From assembly GCA_963920705.1 (NCBI GenBank), contig CAWUCO010000202.1, positions 1 to 64,000 of the forward strand: a stretch of DNA of 64,000 bases, read 5' to 3'. This document shows, piece by piece, positions 10,943-21,167 of the stretch. A model generated the notes under the pieces. It saw only the letters and a program-made list of their open reading frames with translations. It did not search any database and was not told the origin of the DNA. Numbering within the stretch: the first letter of the stretch is position 1; every line of letters starts with the position of its first letter. Source of the DNA: Odiellus spinosus (Eukaryota; Arthropoda; Arachnida; Opiliones; Phalangiidae). The position numbers were made by a program, and so were the translations under genes.

Positions 10943-12250
10943 TCTCTCTATTATCGACAGAACGATTTAAATCAATATCCGAAGATCCAGCGGGAGATTC
11001 TCTTCCTTCTAAAGATTGATTATTTAACTGTTGCAGGGTAAAGTTTCTTCCTTCTGAAGCTTGACAATTCAATTCGGCATTTTAACTTTTTTGAACATTA
11101 GCAGAGCCATTAGGAATAGGAGACTCGGCTTGAGGAGTCAAATGATTTTCGGAAAATGGCAAGCAATATGCAGCGAAAAATGGATCTGTGAAAATACGTG
11201 ATAAATAACTTTTCATAGCTAAATAACATAATGTACACACTAATTAAAAAATATTCTACGTTTATGCTATGCTGATACTGCTCTGCCTGATAGTGCTAGC
11301 TGATCTAAAAGCCAAGGCTTAACAATTTAGATCGCTCCCCACTGTTCTTGTTCTATGAAAAAAAAGATAACTTACCTCGTAATATTCTTGCATGGTCATT
11401 CGGCTTTACCGCTATTTGATACTGCGAATTACTATTTCTATCTAATAGAATAACATTAACAAACTCTGAAATGTTGCTTTCCATTTCGCTAAAATGAATC
11501 TGATGGCCGAATGCAAAATGAAGGACCTGACGAAATTTACGTCATTTATATTTATTTCAATAACTCCTTATATAGCCTAGAGGACTTATATATTGAAATA
11601 AATATAACAGTTTTTTTTAATTTTGCATAATTTTATATAAAAAACAAATTGATTAATTTCATGGGTTCTTTTCGAGTTTTTTCTTTTAAGTTTTGCATAT
11701 TTATAATGAATGATTGACCTGCAACTTTTCAAAAATGCAGTTAAAGGAACATGATCAGTCTTTTTGTTTGCCGAGGGACCATACAAAATTTCCTAAGGCA
11801 ACAATAAAATTAATTCTTCGTTTTTCTTATTTTAAAAATTTATGCATAATTTTATGGTGAAAGGAAAATTTTATAAATTCTTAAGTTCATTTTTATGCAC
11901 ATTATGATACGGTTATTATTAATCTAAGTTTATTTAAAATTTAAATTCTTATAATTTCGACTATTTTCCTTAATATTTACGCGTTTTATTTTAACCAAAA
12001 TTCATTTCAAAGCGTATGTTATATTATAACTTTAAATTTGAAACCTTTATTTCCTATAAATTCAATAGTAATTCGCCTATATTTCTAAAATAACTTCTAT
12101 TAATACGTATAAATCGATCATAAATTTACAACATTCCTATTATTTTTTTGGTCACCCTAAACTCCAGTTTGGCGCCACTTTTTGACTTAAGTGCTTAATT
12201 TTTGATTATAAAGGTGGCCCTTAAAAGGGATTTTTTTACAGTTTTTGTCT
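10943..12250. other. Very AT-rich stretch, no gene seen
   Basis: There are only short accidental reading frames, and I see no terminal repeats or splice-linked exons. Confidence 0.4.
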
Positions 12251-12360
12251 CTATTTAGGGATCGAACTAAATAGGACTCCATCGTTCTTGACCTTTTTCC
12301 AGATGGTGGGCTGTCCATCACAGGATGTTGAATTATTAAATATTTCACTAGTGTTCCTTC

Positions 12361-12600
12361 GTGAATTATGCGCTAATGATTGAACGGAATATTTCACCAA
12401 TAAATTTCCACCGATTAATTTCAACGAGTACACAGACGATTCGTTCAAATAATGCGGTTGAGATTGAACAGAATCCTTCCTTTAATTTCAACGAATCGTT
12501 GGTAAATATATCCACGGACTATTCGTTCAAATTGAACGGAATCCTTCTCCAGTAAATTACCTTCGATTAATTTCAACGAATCGTTGGTAATTATATCCAC
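12361..12600. repeat. Degenerate tandem repeat around ATTTCAACGAATCGTTGGTA
   Basis: Three to four loosely spaced copies of CGATTAATTTCAACGA..., each near AATCGTTGGTAA(A/T)TATATCCAC and GACGATTCGTTCAAAT, at a period of about 80-100 bp. Confidence 0.7.
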
Positions 12601-12607
12601 AGACGAT

Positions 12608-12650
12608 TCGTGTGCCTAGAATGAGCGATGAGCTCATTCTAGGCACACGA
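12608..12650. repeat. Perfect hairpin, 19-bp stem and 5-nt loop
   Basis: Left arm TCGTGTGCCTAGAATGAGC (12608-12626), loop GATGA, right arm 12632-12650 its exact reverse complement. It lies at the end of the degenerate repeat. It is too perfect for decayed surroundings, and its role is unknown. Confidence 0.9.
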
Positions 12651-13023
12651 ATAGGCTCTACAATAGCGAAATCACGCGATCATACTGTATTGCGGGGAAC
12701 GTTTATTTTCAAATTTCGAAAATAGCTATTATAAAAATATGTATGTTTAATGTCACGTTATTTTCTTACTACGACATACGTAGACATATATTACGTTAAA
12801 GAGAGCATGCAACCTAATATCGAGCGCTTTCTTACCAATGGGTTAGGTCTATTTAAATTCTTTTAAGGGATTATACATCGCCAAGGTCTTAAGACAGCGA
12901 ATACGAGGGTAATGTTTTCTCAAACAACCCACCATTTGTAAGAAAATAAAGAAAAACAATTGTAAATAGTTTTTTTACTTTAATGTTAAATTAGCCGTTT
13001 TGGTTATATATTTACATTTTTTT

Positions 13024-13506
13024 TTACATATTTACTTTTTCACGATAATTATAAAACAAATATTTACACAAAACTGTATATTCATCATCCTCCTCAGAAT
13101 CTACGAGGTCAGCGGCTGAGATAGCTATCAAATCCTTATTATCTAGTAGGAAATCTCCGTAATATTTCACCGATTCTCTCGCGCACTTTGACGGGGAGAT
13201 TCGATGCATCGAACAACACGTTTTGGTTTTACCAAACTTTTCGCATCCTAGTAGTTCCAAATTTATAACCGTCGTATTTAACAACGCCGATAATTCCGCG
13301 CATTTACAGGCCCCTTTACTATACACCTTACTGTATTGATGCACTTTAAGGTTTCTTAAATGCTCTTGTACGAACGAGTAACGCGCGAGGCCATCATTCC
13401 AGCCAAGGTCAGTGAGGCTGAAACGACAAAATGCGTTCGATTTCCTGATCTTGGATTGTCTTTTACATATTCTAGAGCACACGGAAGTAAATTTAACCCT
13501 TGACAT
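13024..13506 (-). pseudogene. beta-family gene, copy 2, N-terminally shortened
   Basis: Open for 160 residues and ends with an acidic tail (VDSEEDDEY). It retains GLARYS, the YSKG segment, the LLGCEKFG stretch and the TCCSMHRISPSKCARES block, all shared with copy 4 (18140-18692). Compared with copies 3 and 4, the N-terminal VVD/VKEL portion is missing or replaced. Here it lies on the same strand as the neighbouring alpha exon, unlike the antisense arrangement elsewhere. Confidence 0.55.
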
Positions 13507-13697
13507 TTGTCAAAGAGATATAAGGTTAGATATGGGATTCGGAAAGGGTTAAAAGGATGATCAAGATAAAATAAGCGCTGAAAAGGAAAGATTAATTAAT
13601 GTTAGTAAGGAAATTGAAGGATAAAATAAGAGAGGAAAGATATTGGAAGGATTAACAAATTAAAATAATAGAAAGAAGGAAAGGGATTATCCTAACA

Positions 13698-14050
13698 CTA
13701 GTCTTTGGGATAGCGGCAGCAGTGATAATTCACTTTATTCTCCCTTTCAAAAACGCCACACGCTTTCATATATCGATTTTCAGGGGGACAAAACTGTTTA
13801 CAGTTGACACAAATATCATTTAACGGTAAATATTCTAAGGGTGGAAAGGATATTTGGGTCAATAGAACATTTTCCCGCTGAAGATATACGGCTTTTTTAA
13901 AGACATAGCACGTGGGGTTAAGGCAGAAATGGATAATTTGATCTACTGTATGACACACAGCATAAGTTGTTATGTCGCACGAAGGACACTGGGGAATTTC
14001 ATTCCTTTTTATGATTTTTTTTCCGCGGTAATTGCGTCTCAGATGGAAAT
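13698..14050 (-). CDS. alpha-family Cys exon, copy 2 (full-length type)
   Basis: Begins after an acceptor (TTTTTATATAG on the - strand) and is open to a stop after CCRYPKD. Two Cys clusters are visible: CPSC with FCLNPTCYVF, then CVNCKQF with a closing HCCRYPKD, like a double zinc ribbon. The same layout and the ending CCRYSKD are seen at 58312-58673. No acidic exons could be joined to it with confidence, so it may be a detached 3-prime exon. No gamma gene follows directly. Confidence 0.55.
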
Positions 14051-14450
14051 CTATATAAAAAATCAAAAATATACTCAATTTTATTAAAATGTCAAGGTTT
14101 TTCTTTCTATTTAACATAACTATACTTAAAATATTTAAAGAGCGTTTCAAAACTCGGGCTTATATAAAAAGTATATATTGCCCTAAAAAGTTAATTACTT
14201 TTTTACAAGGGCGTGTATCATATTGAAAATATTAGATCCTCTAGGGCATAAATATATTCAACTTATTTTACTATAAAAAGTATTCAAGGCTTTAAGTAAA
14301 GAGTTTCTTATATGATAATTAAACTAAGTTGGGAAATGTTTAATATAGTTATTATTCACGTGTTCATACATTAAAAAATGGATTTCTTAAGAAAAAACTC
14401 GAATATAACTATATAACTAGATAATATAAAATAACCTTGAGTTAATCTAG

Positions 14451-14459
14451 TATATAAAG
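14451..14459 (+). promoter_or_regulatory. TATA box of alpha copy 3
   Basis: TATATAAAG lies about 88 bp before the ATG at 14539, with a CATTC initiator-like sequence roughly 30 bp downstream. Confidence 0.6.
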
Positions 14460-14538
14460 CCGGCTAATTTCTACAAAATAATCATTCTATTCAACGAAAA
14501 GAGTATATTCGAATCACTTATTTTAAAACTAATTGAAA

Positions 14539-15676
14539 ATGTGCCGTCAAGAGAATCCCGACCAAATGTAAGTATTTTTATAATTTTATTTTCAAGTGTT
14601 ATCCGAATTAAATTAACTATATAACGTAGTTGGGGGTACGAGCAAGACTGGACGGAGGGAGTCCTAGCGGCTCACCAGCAGGCTCTTCTCGACCTAGAGA
14701 TGGAAGAGGAGATAGAGGCCGAACTTGAAAATGAAAATGCGGCGTAAATAGCATAAACCGGATTTTAAAGGGAAACTGTTACATTTTTTCTATTTGTTTT
14801 TAGGTTGGCAGCCGCCGCGGAAGAGGGGTACGACTCGGATGAGACGATACCCCTCGAAAGGGAGGATTTAGAGGAAAGGGAAGGGTATTTTGAAGATGAG
14901 GATCAAAACCCTCTTGATAATATAAGGTATTTATTGTTATTTTATGGTTTTTAAAGGTTTGGGGTCTTATAGGCTGTTATGGTGGGATTTTGTAGGATAT
15001 ACTCGGCGTAATATCTGCAAGCTTCCCTGGTACACTTTGCTTTACTAATTTTATGAATAGAACATTGATTTGAAGCCCATTCTAATTTGGGACAATCACA
15101 TCGGTTCAAATCCAAACCTTCTATTTGAAACAGGTCTCCTATAACAAGACTTTTCTCGTATCCTTTTACAAAAATTCGATCAAAGTTTTTAAACTTTGGG
15201 TCGGAACAATGCACGGCTAAACGTCCATAATCTAGCATACCATACTCCCACGCCACACCTATCAGCTCATTCTGTACATAGTGGTTTACACGACGTATTT
15301 TTGACGATAAAGCTGTTTTCGGGTGTGGGGCTCTATAACTAGCAAAATGTATGCTTTTAGTGCCCCATTTCTCGTCCCCAAGTTGTTCAAATTTATGTAT
15401 TGACAGCTCTTTAACAATGTACGTTTGATCCAACTTACTGCGTCTGTTATTAAATACTTCCTTCCCTTGCATGAAAAGGGCATCCACTACCAGGGATTTT
15501 TCAAACGAATCTAAAATTAGAAAAATTAACATTAAAATTTGTTTCTTTGCAGAATGCCTGAAAATCCCACCTGCTCTTTCTGTCAATCGGTCGAATTAAA
15601 CTACGAGATTCTTATCCGGACCTTTCCCTATTTAGTTTACTATTGCATGAATCCCGAATGCCGCTTTAGTAGTTAG
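14539..15676 (+). CDS. alpha-family gene, copy 3: four exons, acidic domain plus Cys exon
   Basis: Exons 14539-14567, 14630-14743, 14804-14926 and 15553-15676 join with correct phase at every junction and give 129 residues. Donors are GTAAGT, GTAAAT and GTATTT; acceptors are ACGTAG, TTTTTAG and CTTTGCAG. Exons 2-3 are very acidic (EMEEEIEAELENEN, DLEEREGYFEDEDQN). The last exon carries CSFC and YYCMNPECRF, a four-Cys cluster, and then stops early; other copies have a second Cys cluster, so this one is truncated at its 3-prime end. Intron 3 contains the antisense beta gene. An acidic region plus metal-binding fold suggests a nucleic-acid or protein-binding regulator, but this is inference only. 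Confidence 0.7.
14611..15665. repeat. Direct copy of the window start (1-1050)
   Basis: The two segments are near-identical in alpha exons 2-3 and remain clearly similar through the beta gene and the first half of the alpha Cys exon. Both lose similarity at the same place (just after the codons for MNPECRF), which points to one truncated ancestor duplicated later. Confidence 0.85.
14951..15510 (-). CDS. beta-family gene, copy 3, main exon
   Basis: The exon starts at 15510 after the acceptor TCTAATTTTAG and is open to 14951, about 186 residues. Landmarks in order: a SLVVDALFMQGK start, YIVKELSIHKF, an HFASYRAPHP segment, GVAWEYGMLDYGRL, DRIFVKGYEK, DCPKLEWASNQCSIHKISKA with KCTREA, and a YYAEYIL end. 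The alternation of an acidic strand, VKEL, GxxWxxGxLxY and VKG resembles an RNase-H-like or exonuclease-like fold, but I cannot show a catalytic set. It lies entirely within intron 3 of alpha copy 3, antisense to it. A first exon could not be found because homology ends 155 bp upstream. Confidence 0.65.
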
Positions 15677-15890
15677 GACCCGCTATTCGAGCGCAACATT
15701 ACAGAAGGCAGGAAGGAGAGTTACGAGGGTCTTTTCGCGATATATAAGTGTTTAAAGGGTTATTATTATTTTTTTTTCGTGTAATTCGTCAAAGATGACA
15801 GCTTGTCAAAGTTTGACAGGACAATGTAACTTGTTTTAAATCCAATTTATTCAGAATACATTACATGCCAAGTGTCACTACATTTCAAAC

Positions 15891-16400
15891 ACTGTTTATC
15901 AAAGTATCATTACAGAATATTATTTTGTGGGTTATATACGCAAGGCCTTAAGAAGGTGTTTATATAGTTTAAAGTTGGTTTATTAACGCGACAATCTTCA
16001 AAACGCTCATCTAGGTATGTCCAGTGATAGTGTCTAAGTTTTGAAATACTTCTATCAATCTCAGCTAGTTTCGGGAGGTTCTTTTGATATGCGAGACCAG
16101 CTGGTTTTCTGACATGACTTTTTTCGTGGTTCTATTTGAACCCAGCTCGTACTGTTTATCAAAGTATCATTACAGAATATTTTATTTTGTGGGATATACG
16201 CAAGGCCTTAAGAAGGTGTTTATATAGTTTAAAGTTGGTTTATTAACGCGACAATCTTCAAAACGCTCTTCTAGGTATTTCCAGTGATAGTGTCTAAGTT
16301 TTGAAATATTTCTATCAATCTCAGCTAGTTTCAGGAGGTTCTTTTGATATGCGAGACCAGCTGGTCTTCTGACATGACGTTGTTTAGTGGTTCTATTTGA
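15891..16400. repeat. 258-bp tandem duplication
   Basis: The segment starting ACTGTTTATCAAAGTATCAT at 15891 is repeated from 16149 with a few differences. It duplicates the 3-prime end of the gamma gene that follows. Confidence 0.85.
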
Positions 16401-16847
16401 ACCCAGCTCGTATAGGATTTTAAGCATTGCTGTGTTTATGACGCTCTGCGCAGCACCGGCGCTATGGCATATGAATCCCAGTACGAGTGCAGTTTTTCTA
16501 ATATTTTGACACCGCCACCTTTGTTTGTCGTAGTATTTATGTATTAAACCAAGATGACACTCGGTTGATTGAATATGCTGGGCACAATCTCGCCCATCAA
16601 TCACCATTGGTGTAGAGATATACCTATTAAGATGCGGTGTTAATTCCAGAGCTACTCCTTGTGAATTGTTTAACATTTCGGTACATATTAATTGCCTTAA
16701 GTTGTAGTTTAACATTCAGTATTTTTTAACGTGTTGTTTTCTATTTGCTAAGATTTCAAAGAGACATAAAGAACCTAATAGGGGTACTTTCGTAATTAGG
16801 TTTTCTGTAATTGCACATTTTTCGAAGAAATGATACGATGAATACAT
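16182..16847 (-). pseudogene. gamma-family gene, copy 1
   Basis: Begins MYSSYHFFEKC at 16847, directly after the alpha stop codon (TAA AA ATG). A stop at 16713-16715 interrupts it and the frame continues from 16712 to 16182. It matches 58675-59457 along its length: KVPLLGSL, an RDC segment, TECHLGLIHKYY, a CQN block, LGFICHS, VINTAMLKILYELGSNRT. Conserved Cys and His (RDC, TEC, IHKY, CQN, ICHS) suggest a metal-bound fold. I do not recognise the family. Confidence 0.6.
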
Positions 16848-16849
16848 TT

Positions 16850-17155
16850 TTAGTTCTTTGGATATACACACGCGTACTTTCGGGTTGGAAACTTTGAACA
16901 CGGAGTTTGGTAACGCAGACGTTTCCAACTAAACACGTCACAATGTATACAGAAAAAAAACAGATGGGAGTTCTTGCATATAGTTCTGAGGTACAATGTG
17001 TGATACGTAGTCACTCGATTTAACATAAACAGCGGATTTAAAACACACACAATGTGAATTTAAACAGAAGTAAACTGTTACGTCCAGAGTTGGTTTAATC
17101 GTGATAATGCAACTTTGTTGACACGAATAACAGTGAACTCGATTTTGGTTTATTT
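16850..17155 (-). pseudogene. alpha-family Cys exon, copy 6, upstream of gamma
   Basis: Starts at 17155 after the acceptor TATTTTCCAG. It reads CYSCQQSC, then YFCLNSHCVCFKSAVYV, then after one frame change near 16945 FFCIHCDVFSWKRLRY and the ending YPKN. The layout equals that of 58312-58673. Its stop is two bases before the gamma ATG, suggesting a bicistronic transcript. Confidence 0.6.
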
Positions 17156-17325
17156 CTGGAAAATAGAATATATATTATAAAATAACCAGGAAGTAAGTCT
17201 TAAAATAGAATAAGGATCTAAAATAACCTACAATAGTCATTTGACCTAGACAAACCAGGAAATCTTACATGAAAAGTACCTAAACCCGGACTCTGGCTAT
17301 TGACCGTCTGACCTATCTCCATCCC

Positions 17326-17332
17326 TATAAAA
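17326..17332 (+). promoter_or_regulatory. TATA box upstream of the small acidic secreted-type ORF
   Basis: TATAAAA with a capsite-like TATTTCACAC about 30 bp on, and the ATG at 17413. Confidence 0.55.
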
Positions 17333-17412
17333 CGAATTTTGGTCCAGTACTATTTCACACACCCACGTTCAAACACATTGCCGAAAGTCATCCAAACGTA
17401 TCTAAACATAAA

Positions 17413-17629
17413 AATGAATATGCTGATCATATTACTAGCGTGCGGCGTTTTGTTCAGCGCTAGCGAATTAGCTAGTTTTAACCCCATGCTTGATGTTATC
17501 GTGGAGGAGGAGGAGGAGAAGGTGGTGGAGGAGCTGGAGAATAACCATAAGGAGGATGAATTGGAGTTCGAAAACGAACCATGGTACCATGACGAAGGTC
17601 CCCATGCAGGCTATCGAAGAACATTTTGA
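17413..17629 (+). CDS. Small protein with signal peptide and acidic region; probable first exon of alpha copy 4
   Basis: Reads MNMLIILLACGVLFSASELA, a good signal-peptide pattern, followed by a Glu-rich stretch (VIVEEEEEKVVEELENNH) and ELEFENEPW, stopping after GYRRTF. The ELEFENEPW region is similar to KIEFECESW in the acidic exon of alpha copy 5 (57797-57926). A homologous next exon lies at 17964 (TPASPDP). So this is either a short secreted acidic peptide or the 5-prime exon of alpha copy 4. A donor that keeps phase (GTACCA at about 17582) is poor. Confidence 0.5.
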
Positions 17630-17764
17630 ATTTATGTAAGCTATACAATTATTATCATAATTTTTTAAATGGATTTGAGAAAAGTTAGATTATACTATTA
17701 TATCATTTGAACATAACGTAGTATAGGTTATTATTAAATGATTAGTTTTGACTAGTCACAACTG

Positions 17765-17905
17765 AAAGGGTTAAGTGAATGTGAAAGGGTTAAGTGAAAG
17801 TGAAAGGGTTAAGTTAAAGTAAAAAAAGTAAAAAGGGTTAAGTGAAAGTGAAAGGGTTAAGTGAAAGAGAAAGTGTAAAGTGAAAGTAAAAAGGGTTTAA
17901 GTGTA
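17765..17905. repeat. Short tandem repeat AAGGGTTAAGTGAAAGTGA
   Basis: Six to seven imperfect copies of a unit of about 18-20 bp, containing GGGTTAAGTGAAAG. Confidence 0.85.
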
Positions 17906-17963
17906 CGTGAAATGTTGTTTCTATATGTGTGTCACATTTAATTTATATTAGAAAACCTTGTAG

Positions 17964-19001
17964 GGATTATGATACACCAGCCTCCCCTGACCCTCATTAT
18001 ACTGAAATTTCTTCTCAAGAAATCCGCAACGATAAATTCCTTTTTATAAAAATCAAAAATAAAAAATTTCAAAAATAAAATTATAAAAGCTTTAATAATG
18101 TTTTGCTTTATATTTTACACTTATACATATTTTTTATTTTTACATAAAAATGTATTCGTCATCCGAATCTGCTAGATCGGCAACCGAGATATTTAGCAAG
18201 TCCTCATTGTTTAGGAGGAAATCTCCATAATATTTGACCGATTCGCGCGCGCACTTAGACGGGGAGATATGATGCATTGAGCAACATTTTTTAGATTTTC
18301 CGAACTTTTCGCAACCGAGCTGTTCTAGATTAATAACGGGTGCATTTAGCAAGGCCGCTAATTCCTCGCACTTCTCCAGCCCCTTGCTGTATATAACCAT
18401 GTCCTTATTAACACTTATCTTAGCCAGATGTTGTTCGAGTACCGAGTACCGGGCCAACCCGTCAGGTTCCACCGACAATACGTATTCGAACTCCTGATCT
18501 TGGGTGGGAGGATATCGCTGGAGAAGGGGGGTTTATACGTCGCTAGATGTACCACTTTCACTTTGTTATTAACAAAGATTCCGGCAGATAATTCTTTCAC
18601 TTTAAATCCATGCTCCATTTTTTCTTTTTGTAAATTGTAAGCTTTGCCCGATCGCGTATACAGCATATCGACAATTAACACATTGTTCAAGTCTATAAAA
18701 TAAAAATTTATTTTTCAGTCAAAACTGCCCGTATTGTCGATCTACGGAAACGCACGAAGTTGCGTATCCGTTTCCATCATATCCAATTCCAACAATCTAC
18801 TGCATGAATGAACTTTGCATGCACTATCTAACCAACGTTAAATTCTATATTCACAATACATCTTATTATGTAAATGTTTTTACTAATGATGGAGGGTGTA
18901 GAGTCTCAAAAACTCTAGATATTTCTTTATATATTGAGAGTCTTCTCCCTAACAAACGAAATCTGGAAGATTTTGAAATTGAGAGAATTAATTACGATTA
19001 A
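17964..19001 (+). pseudogene. alpha-family gene, copy 4, acidic exon and Cys exon
   Basis: An exon at 17964-18040 after the acceptor CCTTGTAG encodes DYDTPASPDPHY, clearly related to DLESPASPDPDYF of copy 5. Its donor position reads ATAAAT instead of GTAAAT, so splicing here looks broken. The Cys exon 18719-19001 follows a strong acceptor (TTATTTTTCAG) and has CPYC, YCMNELCMHYL and an acidic end (LEDFEIERINYD). The intervening intron contains beta copy 4 in antisense, as in copies 1, 3 and 5. Confidence 0.55.
18140..18692 (-). pseudogene. beta-family gene, copy 4
   Basis: The main exon starts at 18692 (acceptor TTATTTTATAG) and reads NNVLIVDMLYTRSGK, GFKVKELSA, HLATYKPPF. The frame changes near 18480 and it then continues GLARYSVLEQH, YSKGLEKCEEL, LGCEKFGKSKKCCSMH, SKCARES and an acidic tail to 18140. 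It is close to copy 2. The alpha Cys exon on the other strand begins only 26 bp away. Confidence 0.6.
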
Positions 19002-19319
19002 TATTTCAAAATCTTCCAGGTTTGGTTTTTTTAAATGCTCCTTTCATCAGTAAAAAATGTATATTCGCCGAAAACATGTACAACATTGTTCAAATCAAAA
19101 TAAAAATTTATGTTTCAGTGTCTGGTGTGATCACTGCGGGTCTAAGGACATACACGAAGCTGTGTATCCATTTCCTTCACACATACTTTCAGCATTCTAC
19201 TGCATGAACGAACTATGCATGCATTATCTAACCCTCGTTGAAATGTTTGATTTTGATTTCGATTTTAATGTAAATGTTTTCATTAATGGGAGGGGGTGCA
19301 AAACGGCTAAGTTTATGGG

Positions 19320-21004
19320 AAGAACAACAGCAACTCCCCATAAGAGTCTGGGTCCACGTAATGTTAAAAATTTTCGTCTCTTTTAGGATAAATTCGTATT
19401 ATATTATTAAAATAGGGTAGTTGGGGGATAATTTAAAGCTAAAATTCGAGCTCACAACTGTAAATTTTGGGAATTACAACGAATGGAAGGTTTCTTCCAT
19501 AATGTAAAGAATAGGAAGAATCTATGACTTCCGTGCCGGATATGAAAGCCTTCCCCCACACGAAAATCTTGAACGGTTATTATTTTAGATTCGTAATTAT
19601 GTTAGGAAAATATTAGGAAAGAATTATTTTGTAACTGCCACGGGTATAGTGCTGGCGGCTAAATGAAATTCGTATATTTTTGGTCTACTATGCCTCGAAA
19701 TCCTCGAAAACGCCTGTAGAAGTGTTCCACTTGTCAAGCATTCATGCAGTAGGCTTTTGCTAGCTTTACAGGGGCCGTGCAAAGACTATATAGCTTACTT
19801 GAATAGTCTTTGGTGTATAAGAAACTCGAAAAATAAATAGAGAAATCATACCAATTAGAAGATACTGGAGTAGTATCTTTAATTTTTATTTCATATTAAA
19901 CAAAACACACTTGTATAAAACGGACAAATTATTCATTTAACGCTAAGGTTTTCTACGTTTAACGTATGTCTGGTAGTTCAAGCTCAGTGGCATCTTCACA
20001 CACTACACGCAATTTTGACTGGTACCAACTGCCTCGATCTTCATGGCGACGATAACCAAGATACCAGATTACGCTGCTAACGTGAACACAAGTACCTATC
20101 GTCAAACTACCACCTTTGCAATTGCAATACCAGCCTTTAATGGCATTTGCACCTGTCCCGTTCGGTACATAACGAATTAGAGCTTGGTGAACAGCTGAGG
20201 TGGAAAATTGACCAGGCACGCGTATACGAATTAAGTCAGTGTTCAACTTTGGACACTTCGACGCTGAAAGAGCCGGATTTCTCTATAGTCAACGCCACAT
20301 AAGATTCAGCGCGTTTCGTTTTAAAGTCGCTCACTACCACCTCACGTACATCACTTTCACGAAGTACAGGAAAGTCTTGAAATTCACTATCCTCAATTCG
20401 TTGCCATTGAGGATTTTCTTTCGTAGAGACTGCCAGCATTTTTTCGACGGAGTCTTCCCAGGAACCTTTAAGATGTAACTCCGGGTGGTAGGCGTTCAAC
20501 AGCGCAGCAGCAATTTGAAGAAGTTCCGGAACTAATGGTAACATATGCACAGGTATACGGTTTTGAAAAAAACGATACACCGTCTGCAAATGCCCATTCC
20601 TAACTTCAACCGGCCACCTGAAGTACGTTACTTGTCGGGAACGATTAACTTCTTGCGTGTTTACTTGCTTCTCGCCTTTAGACAAGAACGAAGGCATTTG
20701 TAAATCCACACCCAGTTCAGTCAGTACGCTGTTGGAGTCTCGAAAACCGCGGTCTGCCAGTACAACGTCACCAACTTGAAAGAAAGACTGGAGTTCTTCT
20801 CTCTTTTTGATAGAATGGATTAAAATGCGCGCGTCGTTATTGCGGCCATTAGCAAAGTAGGGTCCGATTATATCTATTATGTAACCCGTAGTTGTTACCA
20901 TTAACATTGGCTTGAGGATATGCTGGCCTTTGTGCACACAGAAGGATTTGTGAAGAACGGTATAGTCCTTGGATCTTCCAACCTTGATATAGGTGCCATC
21001 TACA
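19320..21004. repeat. Left arm of the long inverted repeat, partner 22207-23936
   Basis: Inverse of 22207-23936, including coding for the transposase catalytic and SWIM regions on the - strand (19959-21004). That partial copy begins at the DGTYIKVGR block, carries the 48-bp deletion, and keeps a Lys codon (AAG) where the right arm has TAG. Confidence 0.9.
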
Positions 21005-21167
21005 TATATTAAAGACGTCTTTAATATTTTTTGCCAGCCAGGTTGGCGAAAAATAATTAAACCTGTTTTTATAAACATTAAAAAAATTGTAATATCTGGT
21101 TTGAACCATGATCTTAAGAACTTTCCTTATCAATAACATCAATGTGAGAGTCACTTGGAATTTGGAG

